A stretch of DNA of 64,000 nt. Origin: Owenia fusiformis (taxonomy: Eukaryota; Annelida; Polychaeta; Sabellida; Oweniidae). Below are positions 60,894 through 64,000 of the stretch, piece by piece (the stretch's first letter is position 1; each line of letters opens with the position of its first letter). The notes beneath the pieces are model-generated. The model ran no database searches. It saw only the letters and a program-made list of their open reading frames with translations, and had not been told where the DNA came from. A program made the position numbers and the translations under genes. The stretch spans positions 12,662,931 to 12,726,930 of the forward strand of contig CAIIXF020000003.1 in NCBI GenBank assembly GCA_903813345.2, in the 5' to 3' direction.

Positions 60894-61479
60894 TTCTATT
60901 GTCCGCCGTTATGACGTCACACATCACACGTATTACCAGAGGCAATGTTCGCAAACATACCCCGGGTGAAATGTTGACTCTGTTTACAGTTTATAAAAGG
61001 CGTGAATACAGTCATCTTCGAATATATTATAGTTACTTTTCTAAATATTTTGATACCGGATCCCTGCCATCCGGAACGGTATTTAACATAACAAATCACG
61101 TCATAACTGTTAATACGGCAAACATTTAGTTGCAGGTGCACAACCTAACACCTGACATCATATGAGAGAATTTCCGATTTTCAATCTGAGTGTCATCTGC
61201 CATCATCATCTTCACATATTTAGACCTACTTTTCAACGTATTTTCCACGAATTTGAATGCATTTTTCGTACCACTTTACCAATGAATAGAAGACATTTAC
61301 GAAACCGCCATTGCTTATGTGATACAATGCTGCTCGAGTGCCACTCTCTTCAACTTGGAGAAAAGGAAGAAAACACACAGAGCCATATCGTGCATATGGT
61401 AGCTTCTCAAGGTCAATAATAGTGAGAATATCTTGTAGTATTTTTTCTTCCACTTTGAATTCTTTCATGTAACTAGTTC

Positions 61480-62140
61480 TTACCCGTTCTTGCCAGTCCT
61501 ACGAAAACGTCGTAAAACGGGCTCAATCTGGCTGTGGTCGGGAAATATGTCTAAAATAATTAGCTACTTCGTTCATAAACAGTCTTCAATACGTCCATCT
61601 CATTCGCAGTTCCTCCAGGTCGCACAACGTCGGTGTGCAACGTCGTATATCGCTTCCCTTAATCTAGAAGGTCACCATGACCTGATTACAGAACGGTATG
61701 GTCGCCACCGAATTTTGAATCGATTCAAAATTCTAAATCACATTCCCCGTCCGGGAAAGTCCATGAAGTTCGTAAATAGACCGTAGAACGAAGTAGCTAC
61801 GTTCATTTCGTTCGCACACAGTTTAAAACCAGTTTTGAAGAACGCAGTGGCAACTTGCTTGGTGTGATAGCTATATTTTTGCTAACTCGTTGATAAACGT
61901 CCTCAGACAGTTCAACTCGTTGTAAAAACGTCCCTAGTAGGCTTGAAGTACGACGGTTCCGCTCCTAGTACGTCCAGCTCGTCGTAAGTAGGTTGTCACT
62001 CGTTCTAATTGTAGAACGTGATGACCAAGATAACATTTTGAGCATGTTTCTAAGTTCTAGAGGACCTACTCGTTCGAGTACGTTCGATGAAGTTTGTAAA
62101 TAGACCCCAAACGGTTCTAAGTACGTCCGTACTCAGTTTA
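61480..62140. repeat. CGTTC/CGTAC-rich degenerate repeat tract
   Basis: Short motifs such as AACTCGTTG, TACGTCC, GTTCTAAGTACGTCCG and AGTTCGTAAATAGACC recur irregularly. Part (62106-62135) is inverted at 27990-28017. The CpG content is higher than in surrounding DNA. Confidence 0.55.
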
Positions 62141-62228
62141 AAACTATATAAAATATATCATTTCTAGATGAAAGTAATGCACAAAGTAGTTGTTTGTCTT
62201 TATTATTACTTTTGGATCACCCCTCGTA

Positions 62229-62945
62229 GCTTGATTACAACTACCGGTTACCGGATTAACCTATCAATTTTCGTTAAGCTTGTATTCGCGAATGCAACGC
62301 TGGGCTTCCGGCTACGGGATTATCAATGTTCATAAAGCTTGTATTCGCGAACGCAATGTTCGGCTTCTAGCTACCGGATTAACCAATCAATTTTCACTTA
62401 TCTTGTATTCGCGAATGCAATGTTCGGCTTCAAGCTACCGGATTAACCTATCAAATTCAATTAAGCTTGTATTCGCGAATACAATGTTCGGCTTCCAGCT
62501 ACCGGATTTATCTACCAATTTTCATTAGCGAATGCAACGTTCGGCTTCTAGCTACTTGAATAACCAATCAATTTTCACTAAGCTTGTATTCGCGAATGCA
62601 ATGTTCGGCTTCAAGCTACCGGATTAACCTATCAATTTTCATGAAGCTTGTATTCGTGATTGCAATGCTCGGCTTCAAGCTACCGGATTATAACCTATGC
62701 ATTTTCATTAAGCTTGTATTCGCGAATGCAATGTACGGCTTCCAGTTACGGCATTAACCTATGCATTTCCATTAAGATTGTATTCGCGAATACAATGTTT
62801 GGGTTCCAGTTACTGGATTAACCTACCAGTTTTCATTAAGCTTGTAATCGCGAATGTAATGTTCTCGGCTCCCGACTACCGGCTTAACCTATCATTCGCC
62901 ATTCGTGTCTGACTGAGCGTGTATATATTCGCGAATGCAATTTAC
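62229..62945. repeat. About 62-bp tandem array with TTCGCGAA core, about 11 units
   Basis: Units carry TTGTATTCGCGAATGCAATG, TTCGGCTTCAAGCTACCGGA and TTAACCTATCAATTTTCATT, with spacing 53-68 bp. The palindrome TTCGCGAA is retained in most units. The array starts at the mariner right end and finishes at the hairpin at 62949. The frame 62280-62528 is a by-product. Confidence 0.9.
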
Positions 62946-62948
62946 ACC

Positions 62949-63072
62949 TGTCGGCTTCCAAATACATCTACTATTTTATGAGCAACTCATCTAATTATGA
63001 ATAGAACCTGCCACTATTCAATTCATATTGAAATGAGTTGATCATAAAATAGTAGGTTAATTGGGTAGCCGA
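62949..63072. repeat. Hairpin at the end of the TTCGCGAA array
   Basis: TGTCGGCTTCC...CTACTATTTTATGAGCAACT (62949-62990) is inverted as ATGAGTTGATCATAAAATAG ... GTAGCCGACA (63033-63071). The right half is also present at 27721-27763. Confidence 0.8.
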
Positions 63073-63850
63073 CAACCGAAATAAGCATTCGCGAATACAA
63101 GCTAAAAGCGTGCTGCCTCATTTGTAAAAGGACTTAAGTGATTAACAAATTGCATTCGATATGTTGGACGAAAATGCAATCATTGCCTTAGACTCCTAGC
63201 ACACGTTATTCCACCATGACTTGTACGTTGATTATTTACTTTAATAATGATGTTTTTCAGTCTTTCAGTTATCAGGCAAAATGTCTACAAAAATACTCGT
63301 TTTTACTTTCAACAGAGTTTTTACATGAAGGTTTTAATAGTACTTTATTAGTATTTTAGTCACACGTTGTAGTAATTGCTGCAGATACCTTTAAAGATGA
63401 TGAAACGCTGATTAACCTATTAGCCAGACGATCCAAGCGTTAGATCTTCAATCACCTTGCACGAATAGGATTGTGTACGTTGTCAGCAAATCACTATTAG
63501 TGTTAAAATACCGCACCTCAATCAGATTTATACTGTACTCAATCATCGCTTATCACGACATTCGTTTTATGTATTTTCTCTAAATAATTGGAAAATATTT
63601 CTTGGAAAACCATGCCAATGTTGCCCTAACGTACAATCTTAATTTATTATTGGGAAAAATGAGATGCTGACATAACTGATCAGATATCCAAGATTTAAGA
63701 CTCGGAATGTCCACATTTGTTAGGTTTTAAAGGCAAAATAAGATCGATAGGGAGTGATAGTATTGCAAGTAACAAGTAAACCTACCGATATATTTTTACA
63801 GTCTCAGATACATAATATCTCACAAAAGATCCACCATTTGTTATCAGTTC
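63073..63850. other. Sequence without a supported gene
   Basis: One more TTCGCGAA-type unit fragment is at about 63085-63105. The remainder is AT-rich and unrecognised. Confidence 0.35.
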
Positions 63851-64000
63851 ACTGGTGATCCACTCGATTACGCTGGTTACCGAAACGGTTCGTTTTGGTA
63901 ACAAAATGTCGGAACGTCGAAGGTACGATTTTTCTTTTTTCCTTCAATTTACGCTGTAGGCAGAATCCCCACGATGTTTTTCTCACAAACGTGTATCAGT
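63851..64000. repeat. Second copy of the 48233 hairpin repeat, cut by the window end
   Basis: TGGTGATCCACTCGATTACG, GGTTACCGAAACGGTTCG and CTCACAAACGTGTATCAGT match 48233-48340 in the same orientation. About 40 extra bases lie between the blocks. Confidence 0.85.

Larger units (their letters stand above)
59419..62228 (-). mobile_element. 2.8-kb mariner-type element with transposase remnant and extra cargo
   Basis: The element (59421-62226) has ends CGAGGGGTGATCCAAAAGT and ACTTTTGGATCACCCCTCG with TA on both sides. On the minus strand 61330-61230 reads GGFVNVFYSLVKWYEKCIQI, then RGKYVEK, the C-terminal signature of mariner transposases. A shifted frame just upstream gives CVFFLFSKLK, from the region around the last catalytic Asp. 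The rest of the transposase is missing or degraded. At 2.8 kb it is over twice the usual mariner length; the excess is 59440-61160 and a CGTAC/CGTTC-rich stretch at 61480-62140. Confidence 0.8.

Overview
This is a piece of an animal nuclear genome. It is AT-rich and almost free of long open frames. Intron-type junctions, Tc1/mariner and LINE remnants, many inverted-repeat elements and a 500-base run of N all point to a metazoan scaffold, most likely a marine invertebrate. I cannot name the species. The only host gene I can support firmly is the last coding exon of a thyrotropin-releasing-hormone-receptor-like GPCR at 42551-42958 (+). Its partner exons are not recognisable here, so either they lie outside the window or the upstream intron exceeds 42 kb.

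Nearly everything else is repeat sediment. At 1-8.5 kb a 7.3-kb foldback element (1179-8460) has about 740-bp inverted ends made partly of minisatellite, 8-bp flanking duplications, and other elements nested inside it. At 8.5-16 kb there is a 16-bp array, a 54-bp minisatellite split by a later 860-bp transposon, G/C-richer arrays, an 850-bp near-perfect palindrome and a second 0.67-kb palindrome. At 16-31 kb there is an antisense LINE, mariner-type foldbacks, a tRNA-like sequence inside a foldback, and a LINE interrupted by a MITE and a mariner. At 31-35 kb a 2.0-kb hAT-like element with dense subterminal motifs contains a second hAT-like foldback. At 35-48 kb lie mostly anonymous AT-rich sequence, the receptor exon, a TTAA-flanked MITE and a mariner with a decayed transposase. 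At 49-64 kb there are small hairpin MITEs, a 43-bp minisatellite, a 2.3-kb element holding an antisense LINE and a MITE, a mariner foldback split by a 1-kb palindrome, another mariner carrying promoter-like sequence, and a roughly 62-bp array built on TTCGCGAA.

The most unusual pattern is that four separate elements (3244-4573, 12702-13551, 53835-56114, 57412-58426) begin CAC, end GTG and sit between 5-bp direct duplications (ATTAA, GTACA, ATTTA, GTATT). That combination is the signature of Transib/RAG-like transposition, although no transposase is visible. Nesting gives a relative order of insertion at several places. No retroviral, LTR or Polinton-type element could be supported.
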